A stretch of 23,464 nucleotides of DNA. It comes from Streptococcus parasanguinis (GTDB lineage Bacteria > Bacillota > Bacilli > Lactobacillales > Streptococcaceae). Shown piece by piece: positions 1-6,159 of this stretch. The notes beneath the pieces were generated by a model. The model searched no databases. It was not told the origin of the DNA and saw nothing but the letters and a program-made list of their open reading frames with translations. The translations under genes and the position numbers were made by a program. The stretch is taken from the NCBI GenBank assembly GCA_018365265.1, contig JAGZKI010000041.1, forward strand, positions 1-23,464. Direction: 5' to 3'. Position 1 is the stretch's first letter. Each line of letters opens with the position of its first letter.

Positions 1-132
1 GATTGGATAGTGGGTACGTGTATGGTCATAAGTCCCAAAGTCGAGCACTTCGTATCCTTTTGATTTCAAAAAATCAGAAACAGCCATTTTTTCATTTGTC
101 ACAATGTGATCACAACCAATTGCAATTCTCAT
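1..132 (-). CDS. lacB: Galactose-6-phosphate isomerase subunit LacB (partial, N-terminal 44 residues)
   Basis: LacB pairs with LacA to convert galactose-6-phosphate to tagatose-6-phosphate in the cytoplasm, the first step of the tagatose pathway. The visible part starts MRIAIGCDHIVTNEKM and continues through a GYEVLDFGTYDHTRTHYP stretch, which I recognise as the LacB N-terminus (RpiB/LacA/LacB fold). The ATG is at 130-132 and an AGAGGAGA ribosome binding site sits just upstream. The gene leaves the window at base 1, so roughly three quarters of it is missing. It lies 16 nt after lacA on the same strand and should share its transcript. Further tagatose pathway genes (lacC, lacD) are expected outside the window, but that is inference. 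Confidence 0.93.
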   Translation of the reverse strand, partial: MRIAIGCDHIVTNEKMAVSDFLKSKGYEVLDFGTYDHTRTHYPI

Positions 133-148
133 TTGAATTCTCCTCTCA

Positions 149-574
149 TTAGCACATCTTATTCAACATATCAACACGGATTTGGTGACGGCCGCCGTCG
201 TATTTACCATTGACGAAGCCTTTGGCAATGTTTTTCGCCAATTCATCCCCAACAATTTCAGCTCCCATGGTAATCATTCGAGAATTGTTGTGTCCACGTG
301 TCATATAAGCAGAACGTTCATCTGAAACTTCTGCTGCCACCATTCCTTTGATTTTAGTCGCAACCATAAATGGACCAGCTCCATAAGCATCAATCACGAT
401 TCCAAGATTTTGATCGTTTTTGTTCACTTCGCTCGCAACTGCAAGTGTCACATCTACAAAATCTTGACCTTCAGCGGTTACATCTACAACATCGAAGTTT
501 TCTTTTACAAGAAACTCTTTCACGAGATCTTTTAATCTTAATCCTGCAGCATCTGCACCAATTACAATAGACAT
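149..574 (-). CDS. lacA: Galactose-6-phosphate isomerase subunit LacA
   Basis: This is the partner of LacB in the heteromeric galactose-6-phosphate isomerase. The product is 141 aa, the usual length. It begins MSIVIGADAAGLRLKD and contains the family segments DAYGAGPFMVATKIKGMVAA and TRGHNNSRMITMGA, typical of the RpiB/LacAB sugar isomerase fold. The ATG at 572-574 is chosen because AGGAGG lies 6-12 nt upstream; an earlier in-frame start at 604 would add ten residues that run through this ribosome binding site. The gene has its own promoter (657-685) after a terminator that ends the upstream EIIC gene, so lacAB can be transcribed separately from the PTS genes. Confidence 0.96.
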   Translation of the reverse strand: MSIVIGADAAGLRLKDLVKEFLVKENFDVVDVTAEGQDFVDVTLAVASEVNKNDQNLGIVIDAYGAGPFMVATKIKGMVAAEVSDERSAYMTRGHNNSRMITMGAEIVGDELAKNIAKGFVNGKYDGGRHQIRVDMLNKMC

Positions 575-656
575 GTCCTGTCCTCCTTTTGTTTGTTTCA
601 GCAAATATTCCTGTTGTTAATTTTTCACAAAGAAACATTTTCTTACTTTTGATATT

Positions 657-685
657 ATATTACACCTATTTTGAACGAAAGTCAA
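657..685 (-). promoter_or_regulatory. Promoter of lacAB
   Basis: On the minus strand TTGACT (680-685) is followed by a 17-nt spacer and TAATAT (657-662). This is close to the sigma-A consensus and lies about 80 nt upstream of the lacA start codon. It gives lacAB a start independent of the PTS operon. Confidence 0.75.
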
Positions 686-693
686 CATTAAAT

Positions 694-709
694 TGTTTAT
701 TTTCGAACA
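694..709 (-). promoter_or_regulatory. Candidate LacR/DeoR-type operator
   Basis: A 16-bp imperfect inverted repeat with TGTT and AACA ends and an A/T-rich centre sits just upstream of the lacA -35 box. DeoR-family sugar regulators such as LacR commonly bind sites of this kind. The assignment to the nearby lacR-like regulator is inference. Confidence 0.45.
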
Positions 710-715
710 TTTTTT

Positions 716-752
716 AAAAATAAAAACACCATATCTAGAAAAGATATGGTGT
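716..752 (-). terminator. Rho-independent terminator after the PTS EIIC gene
   Basis: An 11-bp perfect stem (726-736 with 742-752) has a 5-nt loop and is followed on the minus strand by an interrupted T run. It lies 25 nt past the EIIC stop codon and separates the PTS unit from lacAB. Confidence 0.85.
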
Positions 753-776
753 CAGTTTTCAAACTACATGCAACGA

Positions 777-2252
777 TTATTTTGCATTTGCAGCATATTC
801 TTCGTTACGTTTGATCATTTGTTTTCTGTACCAAGCGAAGATTCCGATATAGAATGCCAAGAAGACAACTACACCAAGGATAGCTTTGATATCACCAGTT
901 GTTGCGTTACCGATTGTCCAACCGAGCAATTTTTCAACTGGTCCTTCAAGAGTTGAGTGAGTGATCAATTGAGTAGAAGCTACCCCTTTAGGGAAGGCAT
1001 CAACACTCTTAGCCAATTGAGTTGCAAATGGTGCAATCAATGTACCTGAAAGAAGGAAGAGTGGCAAGAGAAGGCTTCCGAAGATGATCATACGGATCAA
1101 TTTACCGCGTGTTACAACCAACAAGGCTGGAGTTACACCCATAGCGATGATACCAGCAAGTGGCAAGATACCATTTCCGACTTTAGAAAGAAGCACTGCT
1201 TCGATCAACATGATTGGTGCAAGTACGTTGGCACAAGCCCAGATTTCAGCACGACCAGCGATAAATGGCCAGTCCAAACCGATGTTGAATTTACGTCCTT
1301 GAAGACGTTTCGTAGCAACGTTTGTAATACCTTGTGACAATGGTTCTACCGCTGCGATGAACCAAGAACCGATCAATGAGAACAATTCCAAGCAGACACC
1401 GGCAGTCAAACCAAGGCTCAACCAACCTTTAATAACTAATTCCCATTTGTCAGCATCTTGCACACCAGCAACTGGATGTGGAGTACCCATGATACCGATG
1501 ACGATACCAAGAAGGAAACCGATGAAGAATTTAGATCCCCAGAAACCGATCTTCTTGTTCAATTTAGCAGCGTCGAAGTCGTATTTGTCAAGACCTGGGA
1601 AGAATTTGTCAAAGATTTTATCCAAGACCATGATGATTGGGTTCATCATGTAGTTCATGTGAGTAGATGTCATAGGTGATGAACTTGGTGCATTCAACAA
1701 ATCATCAAATGTTGGTTTCATCAAGTCTGAGTTGATGATTTTCATAACCCCTACAAGGACAACGGCAAGAGTTGCAACGAAAAGTGAAACTCCTTGGCTG
1801 ACACCGTTATTGTCAGCATACCATTTGATCAAAAGACCAGTGATAGACAAGTGCCAGATATCGAAGATATCGACGTCAAGTGTATCCGTTTTCTTGATCG
1901 CAAGCATGATAACGTTGACGATCAACATAATCAACAAGAAGTAAAGTGTCCAGGCAGACCCCCAAGTAATGGTCGCAAGAGGCGCCCAACCAACGTCTGT
2001 GATATTCAATTGAATACCAGTATTCTCAACGAATTTTGCAAGAGATGCTGAGAAAGCTCCATTCAACATACCGATGATAGCACCGATACCAGTAAGGGCG
2101 ATGGCAAGTTTAATACCACCTTCAAGGGCTTTAGAGAATTTCACTCCAAATAAGAGAGCCAATAAAGTCAAGACGATCAACATGATGATCGGAGCACCCA
2201 TGTCTAGGATGGGTTTGAAAAATTTATTGGCAAAATCAATAATGCCATTCAT
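777..2252 (-). CDS. PTS galactitol-family transporter subunit IIC (galactose/galactitol type)
   Basis: This is the membrane channel of a PTS of the galactitol (Gat/Sgc) family. It imports the sugar while the sugar is phosphorylated by the EIIB encoded just upstream. The 491-aa product is almost entirely hydrophobic, with about ten or more predicted membrane segments, and includes the segment GIMGTPHPVAGVQDADKWEL and a C-terminal basic tail. Its length is slightly above the usual 420-460 aa. The ATG is preceded by GGGAGGA. Because lacAB follow and lacR precedes, the likely substrate is galactose taken up as galactose-6-phosphate, as reported for a related gene cluster in S. gordonii. Substrate choice cannot be read from the sequence. 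A 98-nt gap containing a cre-like site separates it from EIIB. Confidence 0.92.
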   Translation of the reverse strand: MNGIIDFANKFFKPILDMGAPIIMLIVLTLLALLFGVKFSKALEGGIKLAIALTGIGAIIGMLNGAFSASLAKFVENTGIQLNITDVGWAPLATITWGSAWTLYFLLIMLIVNVIMLAIKKTDTLDVDIFDIWHLSITGLLIKWYADNNGVSQGVSLFVATLAVVLVGVMKIINSDLMKPTFDDLLNAPSSSPMTSTHMNYMMNPIIMVLDKIFDKFFPGLDKYDFDAAKLNKKIGFWGSKFFIGFLLGIVIGIMGTPHPVAGVQDADKWELVIKGWLSLGLTAGVCLELFSLIGSWFIAAVEPLSQGITNVATKRLQGRKFNIGLDWPFIAGRAEIWACANVLAPIMLIEAVLLSKVGNGILPLAGIIAMGVTPALLVVTRGKLIRMIIFGSLLLPLFLLSGTLIAPFATQLAKSVDAFPKGVASTQLITHSTLEGPVEKLLGWTIGNATTGDIKAILGVVVFLAFYIGIFAWYRKQMIKRNEEYAANAK

Positions 2253-2318
2253 AATAAATCCTCCCGATTTATGAATTTTTTGTAATTTACAGCAGAAAGT
2301 GTTCCCAATTTTATAATT

Positions 2319-2332
2319 GGATAACGCTTACA
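2319..2332 (-). promoter_or_regulatory. Candidate cre (CcpA) site between EIIB and EIIC genes
   Basis: The minus strand reads TGTAAGCGTTATCC, matching the catabolite-responsive element consensus TGNAANCGNWNNCA at all defined positions except the last. Its place inside the operon would suit a CcpA roadblock. Binding is not shown. Confidence 0.5.
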
Positions 2333-2350
2333 ATCACGTTTAAAAAAATA

Positions 2351-2656
2351 TTAACTTAATCCATGTTCTTTAATGGCAGCTTCGATGTTATCGAAGACTG
2401 GCGCACTCATCGCTGGAATACGGAACAAGATTGGTCCTGCTTCTACCACTGGAATACCAGGATCGAATCCCAAATCAGTTGCAGCAATTGGAGTAAAGAT
2501 GTCATAACCAGAAATCAAATCTTCATTGACGTCTTTGACCATGACAGCGTCACAACGCACATCATAACCACGGTTTGACAACTCTTCTTCCAACGCATTC
2601 TTAATTTGGTGGCTAGAGTTAACGCCTGCACCACAGGCAGCTAAAATTTTAATCAT
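2351..2656 (-). CDS. PTS galactitol-family transporter subunit IIB
   Basis: This cytoplasmic phosphocarrier receives phosphate from EIIA and passes it to the incoming sugar. The 101-aa product begins MIKILAACGAGVNSSHQIK. Cys8 in the CGAGVNSS loop is the expected phosphorylation site for this EIIB family. The start at 2654-2656 is chosen because GGAGGACA lies directly upstream; an in-frame ATG 15 nt earlier falls in the ribosome binding site itself. It follows the EIIA gene by 35 nt and should be co-transcribed with it. Confidence 0.92.
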   Translation of the reverse strand: MIKILAACGAGVNSSHQIKNALEEELSNRGYDVRCDAVMVKDVNEDLISGYDIFTPIAATDLGFDPGIPVVEAGPILFRIPAMSAPVFDNIEAAIKEHGLS

Positions 2657-2691
2657 TTGGATGTCCTCCATTATAAATATTTACGAATGTT

Positions 2692-3168
2692 TTAGGAAAT
2701 AGTTTCCGTAATGTATTGATAAAGCTTATCTTCACTATCTAATTTCGATAGAGCTTCGAGATTTCCATTGGATGTAAAGAAATCCATCAGCTGGGCCAAA
2801 ATATTGGTTTGGCTTGAGCTCGTATTATTGATAATAAAGAATAAGAGTGAAACTTGAACTTCCTTATCTGGAGCAATCATATTATGGAAAGTTACGGGTT
2901 GATCCAAACGAACCACGACCACATTCTCAGTGAGATTATGGACAATGTCTGTATGCGGGATCGCCACATTTGGTAAGTCCTTACCAAGAAATTCCATGTC
3001 TAATCCAGTCGGGAAAGACTTTTCACGCTCAATCAAAGCGGAACGATAGGTTGGTGTCACAATCTGTCGCTCTTCCAATAAGCTTGCTACCTGCTCAAAG
3101 AGATCTGTTTGATCCTTGGCATGTAGGCAAAACACAAGATCTTTGTTAAAGAGTTGATTTAATCCCAT
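2692..3168 (-). CDS. PTS sugar transporter subunit IIA (fructose/mannitol-type EIIA domain)
   Basis: EIIA takes phosphate from HPr and donates it to EIIB. The 158-aa product has the PTS EIIA type-2 pattern, with the active-site histidine in NVAIPHTDI (His72 from this start). The start is the ATG at 3166-3168, about 8 nt after AGGAGG. An in-frame GTG at 3175-3177 overlaps the ribosome binding site and is unlikely. It is the first gene of the EIIA-EIIB-EIIC operon, behind a near-consensus promoter (3208-3236) and a cre-like site (3280-3293). It is encoded apart from EIIB and EIIC, as is normal for the Gat family. Confidence 0.92.
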   Translation of the reverse strand: MGLNQLFNKDLVFCLHAKDQTDLFEQVASLLEERQIVTPTYRSALIEREKSFPTGLDMEFLGKDLPNVAIPHTDIVHNLTENVVVVRLDQPVTFHNMIAPDKEVQVSLLFFIINNTSSSQTNILAQLMDFFTSNGNLEALSKLDSEDKLYQYITETIS

Positions 3169-3207
3169 TGTTGCCACCTCCTTATCTAACTATTTATTTA
3201 TAGCTTC

Positions 3208-3236
3208 AGTATATCACTATATTGATTGATTGTCAA
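3208..3236 (-). promoter_or_regulatory. Promoter of the PTS EIIA-EIIB-EIIC operon
   Basis: The minus strand has TTGACA (3231-3236), a 17-nt spacer and TATACT (3208-3213), five or six matches in each box. It lies about 40 nt upstream of the EIIA start. Confidence 0.8.
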
Positions 3237-3254
3237 TCATTTTTTGTCTAAATT

Positions 3255-3293
3255 TGTTTAATTTTGTTTGTACATTACTCTAAAGCGCTTTCT
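3255..3293 (-). promoter_or_regulatory. cre-like site and candidate LacR site upstream of the PTS promoter
   Basis: At 3280-3293 the minus strand reads AGAAAGCGCTTTAG, a near-palindromic cre-like sequence. At 3255-3274 there are two T-rich TGTTT copies resembling the TGTTTA-TTTT half of the site upstream of lacA. CcpA control and LacR control are both inferred from these matches. Confidence 0.5.
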
Positions 3294-3326
3294 ATCCGTC
3301 ATTTTCCAACATCATTAAATCAGTAA

Positions 3327-3354
3327 AAAGTGGTCTCTTTTTTGAGACCACTTT
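3327..3354 (-). terminator. Terminator of the lacR-like regulator gene
   Basis: A perfect 11-bp stem (3327-3337 with 3344-3354) with a 6-nt loop starts 3 nt past the regulator stop codon, and its T-rich 3' arm serves as the U tract. It insulates the regulator from the PTS operon. Confidence 0.8.
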
Positions 3355-3357
3355 GTT

Positions 3358-4104
3358 TTATATGATTTTCGTATACAAGCCGTATTTGTCTTTGATCTTC
3401 TTTGGAATACTATCATCGGTAATAATGGCATTCAGATCTTCCACACGATAGAAACTGTAGAAAGAATAGCTATCAAACTTACTGTTATCAGCAACCACAT
3501 ATTTCTCAATTGCATTGTTTAGAATAATGGCATTACCATTTCCTTCTTCTTCATTGGCTGTGGAAACATGATGCCCATCGATGCCATTGACCCCTATGAA
3601 GGCTTTAGAAACCTTGATTTCTTTCAAGAGTTTATTGGCAAATTGACCGACAAAGGTTTGTGTCTTTACCCGGTAGCGACCACCAACTAAGATCAAGTCA
3701 TAATTTGGGAAATCCTTGAGCTTCTCAAAAATAGGCAGAGAGTTGGTGACGATGCTAATTTCTTTCCCTTCTAAATAATCTCCGATAAAGTCTGTTGTTG
3801 TACCAGACCCAATAAAGACGGTATCTCCGTTTTCGATCAAGTCTGCACATTTTTTGGCAATGGTTCGTTTCTCATCAATATTGATCAGATTTTTCTCACT
3901 GTGAGAAGCTTCTAATAAGCTATCTTTGACCTTTTTGTGGGCCCCACCATGTACACGAACTAAAAGACCTTGTTTTTCAAGATCGATCAGATCGCGACGA
4001 ATGGTCATGTCTGTCACTCCAAAGAGTTCCTTGAGCTCTTTGACCGATACCACACTTTTTCGATCCAGTTCCTGAAGAATTTCAACATGTCTGCTATCTT
4101 TCAT
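3358..4104 (-). CDS. lacR: DeoR-family transcriptional regulator, LacR-like
   Basis: This is a likely repressor of the adjacent PTS and lacAB genes. The 248-aa product has an N-terminal winged helix-turn-helix at about residues 1-57 (VSVKELKELFGVTDMTIRRD, then LVRVHGGA), the DeoR signature. A C-terminal sugar-phosphate sensing domain follows, with VFIGSGTTT and LVGGRYR motifs. Family members respond to phosphorylated sugars; for LacR the inducer is tagatose-6-phosphate. The gene has its own weak promoter (TATAAT at 4136-4141) and terminator. Upstream of the ATG only a poor ribosome binding site is seen. The lacR name rests on context and family, not on a distinguishing motif. Confidence 0.85.
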   Translation of the reverse strand: MKDSRHVEILQELDRKSVVSVKELKELFGVTDMTIRRDLIDLEKQGLLVRVHGGAHKKVKDSLLEASHSEKNLINIDEKRTIAKKCADLIENGDTVFIGSGTTTDFIGDYLEGKEISIVTNSLPIFEKLKDFPNYDLILVGGRYRVKTQTFVGQFANKLLKEIKVSKAFIGVNGIDGHHVSTANEEEGNGNAIILNNAIEKYVVADNSKFDSYSFYSFYRVEDLNAIITDDSIPKKIKDKYGLYTKII

Positions 4105-4135
4105 GGTACTACTTCCATTCCTACTATATTTGTCT

Positions 4136-4174
4136 CTATTATACTACATTTTTCAAAAAACACAAATTCAAACA
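4136..4174 (-). promoter_or_regulatory. Promoter region of the lacR-like gene
   Basis: The minus strand shows a TATAAT hexamer (4136-4141) with a poor TTGTGT-like -35 box 16 nt upstream. A TGTTTGAATTTGTGTT sequence (4159-4174) overlaps the -35 area and recalls the TGTTT half-site near lacA, so self-control is possible. This is weak evidence. Confidence 0.4.
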
Positions 4175-4220
4175 TTATATTAACAAGAGTAAACATGATA
4201 TTTTTATAATAGATAAAAGA

Positions 4221-4250
4221 AAAAAGCCTTCCGTCAATCCGGAAAGCTTT
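4221..4250 (-). terminator. Second, distal terminator of the rplU-prp-rpmA operon
   Basis: A stem of ten pairs with one mismatch (4223-4233 with 4240-4250) is followed on the minus strand by TTTTTTCTTTT. It lies about 70 nt beyond a first hairpin at 4299-4321, so this operon seems to end in tandem terminators. Confidence 0.75.
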
Positions 4251-4298
4251 GATATATGCTATTTCTAGCTTCCTCACCTTTGGATCAAGGCTCGGGAT

Positions 4299-4321
4299 AA
4301 AAAGGTTCACTGAACCTTTTT
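4299..4321 (-). terminator. First terminator hairpin directly after rpmA
   Basis: AAAAAGGTTC pairs with GAACCTTTTT around a 3-nt loop, touching the rpmA stop codon. The stem is symmetric with A and T runs at both sides, so it could work in both directions. Confidence 0.7.
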
Positions 4322-4613
4322 ATTTTGCGATTGGGTAAACAGAAACTTGTTTTTTATCGCGACCTTTACGTTCGAAGCGTACTACGCCTTCAACTTTTGC
4401 GAACAAAGTATCGTCTCCACCACGTCCAACGTTCACACCTGGGTAGATGTGAGTACCGCGTTGACGGTAAAGGATAGATCCACCTGTTACAGTTTGTCCA
4501 TCAGCTGCTTTAGCTCCAAGACGTTTTGCTTGTGAATCACGTCCGTTTGATGTAGAACCTCCACCTTTTTTGTGGGCGAAAAGTTGCAAGTTAGCAAGAT
4601 TCAATTTCAACAT
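4320..4613 (-). CDS. rpmA: 50S ribosomal protein L27 with Prp-cleaved N-terminal extension
   Basis: L27 is a large-subunit protein whose N-terminus reaches the peptidyl transferase centre. The 97-aa product starts MLKLNLANLQLFAHKKGGGS. The first twelve residues are the Firmicutes-specific extension, and cleavage after LQLF exposes the mature AHKKGGGS end. The protease that does this, Prp, is encoded immediately upstream. The rest matches L27 (GRDSQAKRLGAK, GTHIYPGVNVGRGGDDTLFA). It is the last gene of the rplU-prp-rpmA operon, 17 nt after prp, and is followed by tandem terminators. Confidence 0.97.
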   Translation of the reverse strand: MLKLNLANLQLFAHKKGGGSTSNGRDSQAKRLGAKAADGQTVTGGSILYRQRGTHIYPGVNVGRGGDDTLFAKVEGVVRFERKGRDKKQVSVYPIAK

Positions 4614-4630
4614 AATTGTTTTCCTCCATG

Positions 4631-4975
4631 TTAGTTTTCTGTGATAACTCTTGTTTGGACGAACTCTGAAGAGTTCTCCGATAAGTTTGCCATCCCTAAG
4701 AAAAATGATTCAAAGAATAGTTGGGTCATTTCTCTTTGATGTGGTGGAATATCTGTCGGGATTGTGACCCGAAGGAAGCCACCTTCTTCTTCGTTTAATT
4801 CTAGATCCGGTTCGTAGCCTGCAAATTTCTCAACAGAGTTGACAAAGTTAATGGCTAGAGTCGAAACCGATGCACACACGACATCAAAGCCGTATTCACC
4901 GCTTCCAGCGTGCCCAGTGATTTCTGCACTCCTCAGCTCGCCATCTTCGGCTCGTTCAAAGACTGCTTGTATCAT
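4631..4975 (-). CDS. prp: Ribosomal-processing cysteine protease Prp
   Basis: Prp (YsxB family) removes the N-terminal extension of ribosomal protein L27, a step needed for ribosome assembly in Firmicutes. The 114-aa product shows the expected catalytic pair: His22 in TGHAGSGEYGFD and Cys34 in VVCASVSTLA. Its size is typical. It sits between rplU and rpmA, which is the conserved arrangement and supports the assignment. The ATG at 4973-4975 is 15 nt past the rplU stop, with a weak AGGAGA-like site just upstream. Confidence 0.94.
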   Translation of the reverse strand: MIQAVFERAEDGELRSAEITGHAGSGEYGFDVVCASVSTLAINFVNSVEKFAGYEPDLELNEEEGGFLRVTIPTDIPPHQREMTQLFFESFFLGMANLSENSSEFVQTRVITEN

Positions 4976-4990
4976 GTGTTCTCCTAAAAA

Positions 4991-5305
4991 TTAAGCGTTG
5001 ATAGCGTTGATGACAACTTTAGTGTAAGGTTGACGGTGACCTTGTTTACGGTGGCTACCTTTTTTAGGTTTGTACTTGTAAGTAACAACTTTCTTTTGTT
5101 TTCCTTGTTTTTCAACAGTTCCAACAACAGTAGCTCCTGAGACAAGTGGAGTTCCGACAACAGTGTTTTCACCACCAACAAGAACAACTTCGTTAAATGT
5201 AACTTCTTGACCAGCTTCAACGTTCAATTTTTCAACGTAGATAGCTTGACCAACTTCAACTTTAACTTGTTTTCCGCCAGTTTTAATGATTGCGTATGTG
5301 CTCAT
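4991..5305 (-). CDS. rplU: 50S ribosomal protein L21
   Basis: L21 binds 23S rRNA in the large subunit. The 104-aa product begins MSTYAIIKTGGKQVKVEVG and ends with the basic segment YKPKKGSHRKQGHRQPYTKV, both diagnostic. The ATG at 5303-5305 is chosen for its AGGAGGTGC ribosome binding site; the longer in-frame reading upstream runs through the structured leader and is not coding. It is the first gene of rplU-prp-rpmA. Confidence 0.97.
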   Translation of the reverse strand: MSTYAIIKTGGKQVKVEVGQAIYVEKLNVEAGQEVTFNEVVLVGGENTVVGTPLVSGATVVGTVEKQGKQKKVVTYKYKPKKGSHRKQGHRQPYTKVVINAINA

Positions 5306-5446
5306 TATGCACCTCCTATGTATTTTTGGGTTTCCCCGTATTTTTGTGAAGACTCGCCTAGCATCGTGGGACGAACCACTTACTCTCATGGAAATGAGCG
5401 ACGATGTTCGAGCGGTTGCACAGGCATGTGCATAGTCAACTCTCTA
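5306..5446 (-). ncRNA. L21 leader RNA (autoregulatory ribosomal protein leader)
   Basis: About 135 nt lie between the promoter and rplU and are rich in pairing. A TGCACA/TGTGCA hairpin (5417-5432) lies near the 5' end. A longer stem, CATCGT with ACGATG (about 5363-5406), encloses a CTCAT/ATGAG hairpin. Firmicutes rplU operons carry a known L21 leader (an Rfam family) at this place. The match here is by position and structure only, without a covariance search. Confidence 0.7.
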
Positions 5447-5475
5447 AGTATATCACTTCTATCAGACAAAGACAA
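5447..5475 (-). promoter_or_regulatory. Promoter of rplU-prp-rpmA
   Basis: The minus strand has TTGTCT (5470-5475), a 17-nt spacer and TATACT (5447-5452). Transcription would start near 5440, giving the structured leader. Confidence 0.75.
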
Positions 5476-5564
5476 GTATTTTTGCGCTTTGAAAGCGAAT
5501 TTTCTTTGAAAAATCTATTTTTTGTATCTTGTAATTTAAGATCGCATTCAAAACCGGCTTTCAT

Positions 5565-6107
5565 CTACTTATCCTTAAATTTAAAGTCATTGAAGCTCAT
5601 TTTGGCTTTAGACGAATCGTTCATCCCCTTCATTTTTTCTTCTTGTTCCTTAGTAATTTTTATCGGAATCGCTGCAGCAGTATTGGGTTTTAACACACCC
5701 GATTCGCTCACTTCATAGTCAACTGTGACATCTTTAAAAAGTGGCTCCCCATCATATTCCAAATTCAGGACAAAGGATCCATCACGATCGATGGTTGTGG
5801 TGGTACGATTCACAATAAAGAATAAGGCGAAGCGGTTTTCCTCATTTCCAAAGGTATATCCTGGGAAAAAGACAAATAATTTTCCAGCTTCTCCAAGCGT
5901 TGGATGTTCCTTGATAAATTTCTCAGACGCTTCCAAGACTTCGTTGTCCTGGTCTTTATACTGCTCGGCCCTGACAAATGTGAGGGGTTCTTTTTTTCTA
6001 CTGCTTGATTGGCTAGTCTTCTCTTCTTTTTTCGGGCCAGTAAACGATACTTTGACACAGCCTGTCAACAGAAGCAAGCTTGTCATTAATACGATAATTT
6101 TTTTCAT
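5565..6107 (-). CDS. Putative lipoprotein of unknown function
   Basis: I do not recognise the function. The 180-aa product starts with a lipoprotein signal peptide whose lipobox is LLTGC, giving Cys17 as the lipidated residue. A short charged and Ser-rich linker (KKEEKTSQSSSRKKE) follows, then a mostly beta-type domain with the segment NRFALFFIVNRTTTTIDRDGS, and a Lys-rich C-terminus. It should be anchored on the outer face of the membrane. AAAGGAGA precedes the ATG. The gene follows thiI on the same strand after 52 nt that include a terminator-like hairpin, so it may be read through from thiI or weakly expressed. It could bind a protein or surface ligand, but nothing visible says which. Confidence 0.85.
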   Translation of the reverse strand: MKKIIVLMTSLLLLTGCVKVSFTGPKKEEKTSQSSSRKKEPLTFVRAEQYKDQDNEVLEASEKFIKEHPTLGEAGKLFVFFPGYTFGNEENRFALFFIVNRTTTTIDRDGSFVLNLEYDGEPLFKDVTVDYEVSESGVLKPNTAAAIPIKITKEQEEKMKGMNDSSKAKMSFNDFKFKDK

Positions 6108-6130
6108 CTTGTCTCCTTTAAGTTGGGTAG

Positions 6131-6158
6131 AAAAAGAGGCTGGATACTCCCAGTCTCT
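6131..6158 (-). terminator. Terminator or attenuator after thiI
   Basis: AGAG-CTGG pairs with CCAG-CTCT around one mismatch and a 6-nt loop, followed on the minus strand by TTTTTCT. It begins just past the thiI stop codon. Its GAGGCTGG core is shared with the terminator at 23368-23395. Confidence 0.7.
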
Positions 6159-6159
6159 C

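Noticed and set aside
4257..4272. GCTAGAAATAGC sequence resembling the repeat/tracr tetraloop junction of Cas9 guide scaffolds
   Set aside because: The match is only 12 nt, a GNRA-like capped hairpin, with no repeat, anti-repeat pairing, cas gene or array nearby.
4101..4310. 69-codon minus-strand reading between rpmA and lacR
   Set aside because: It runs through both terminator hairpins and the lacR promoter and overlaps the lacR start in another frame.
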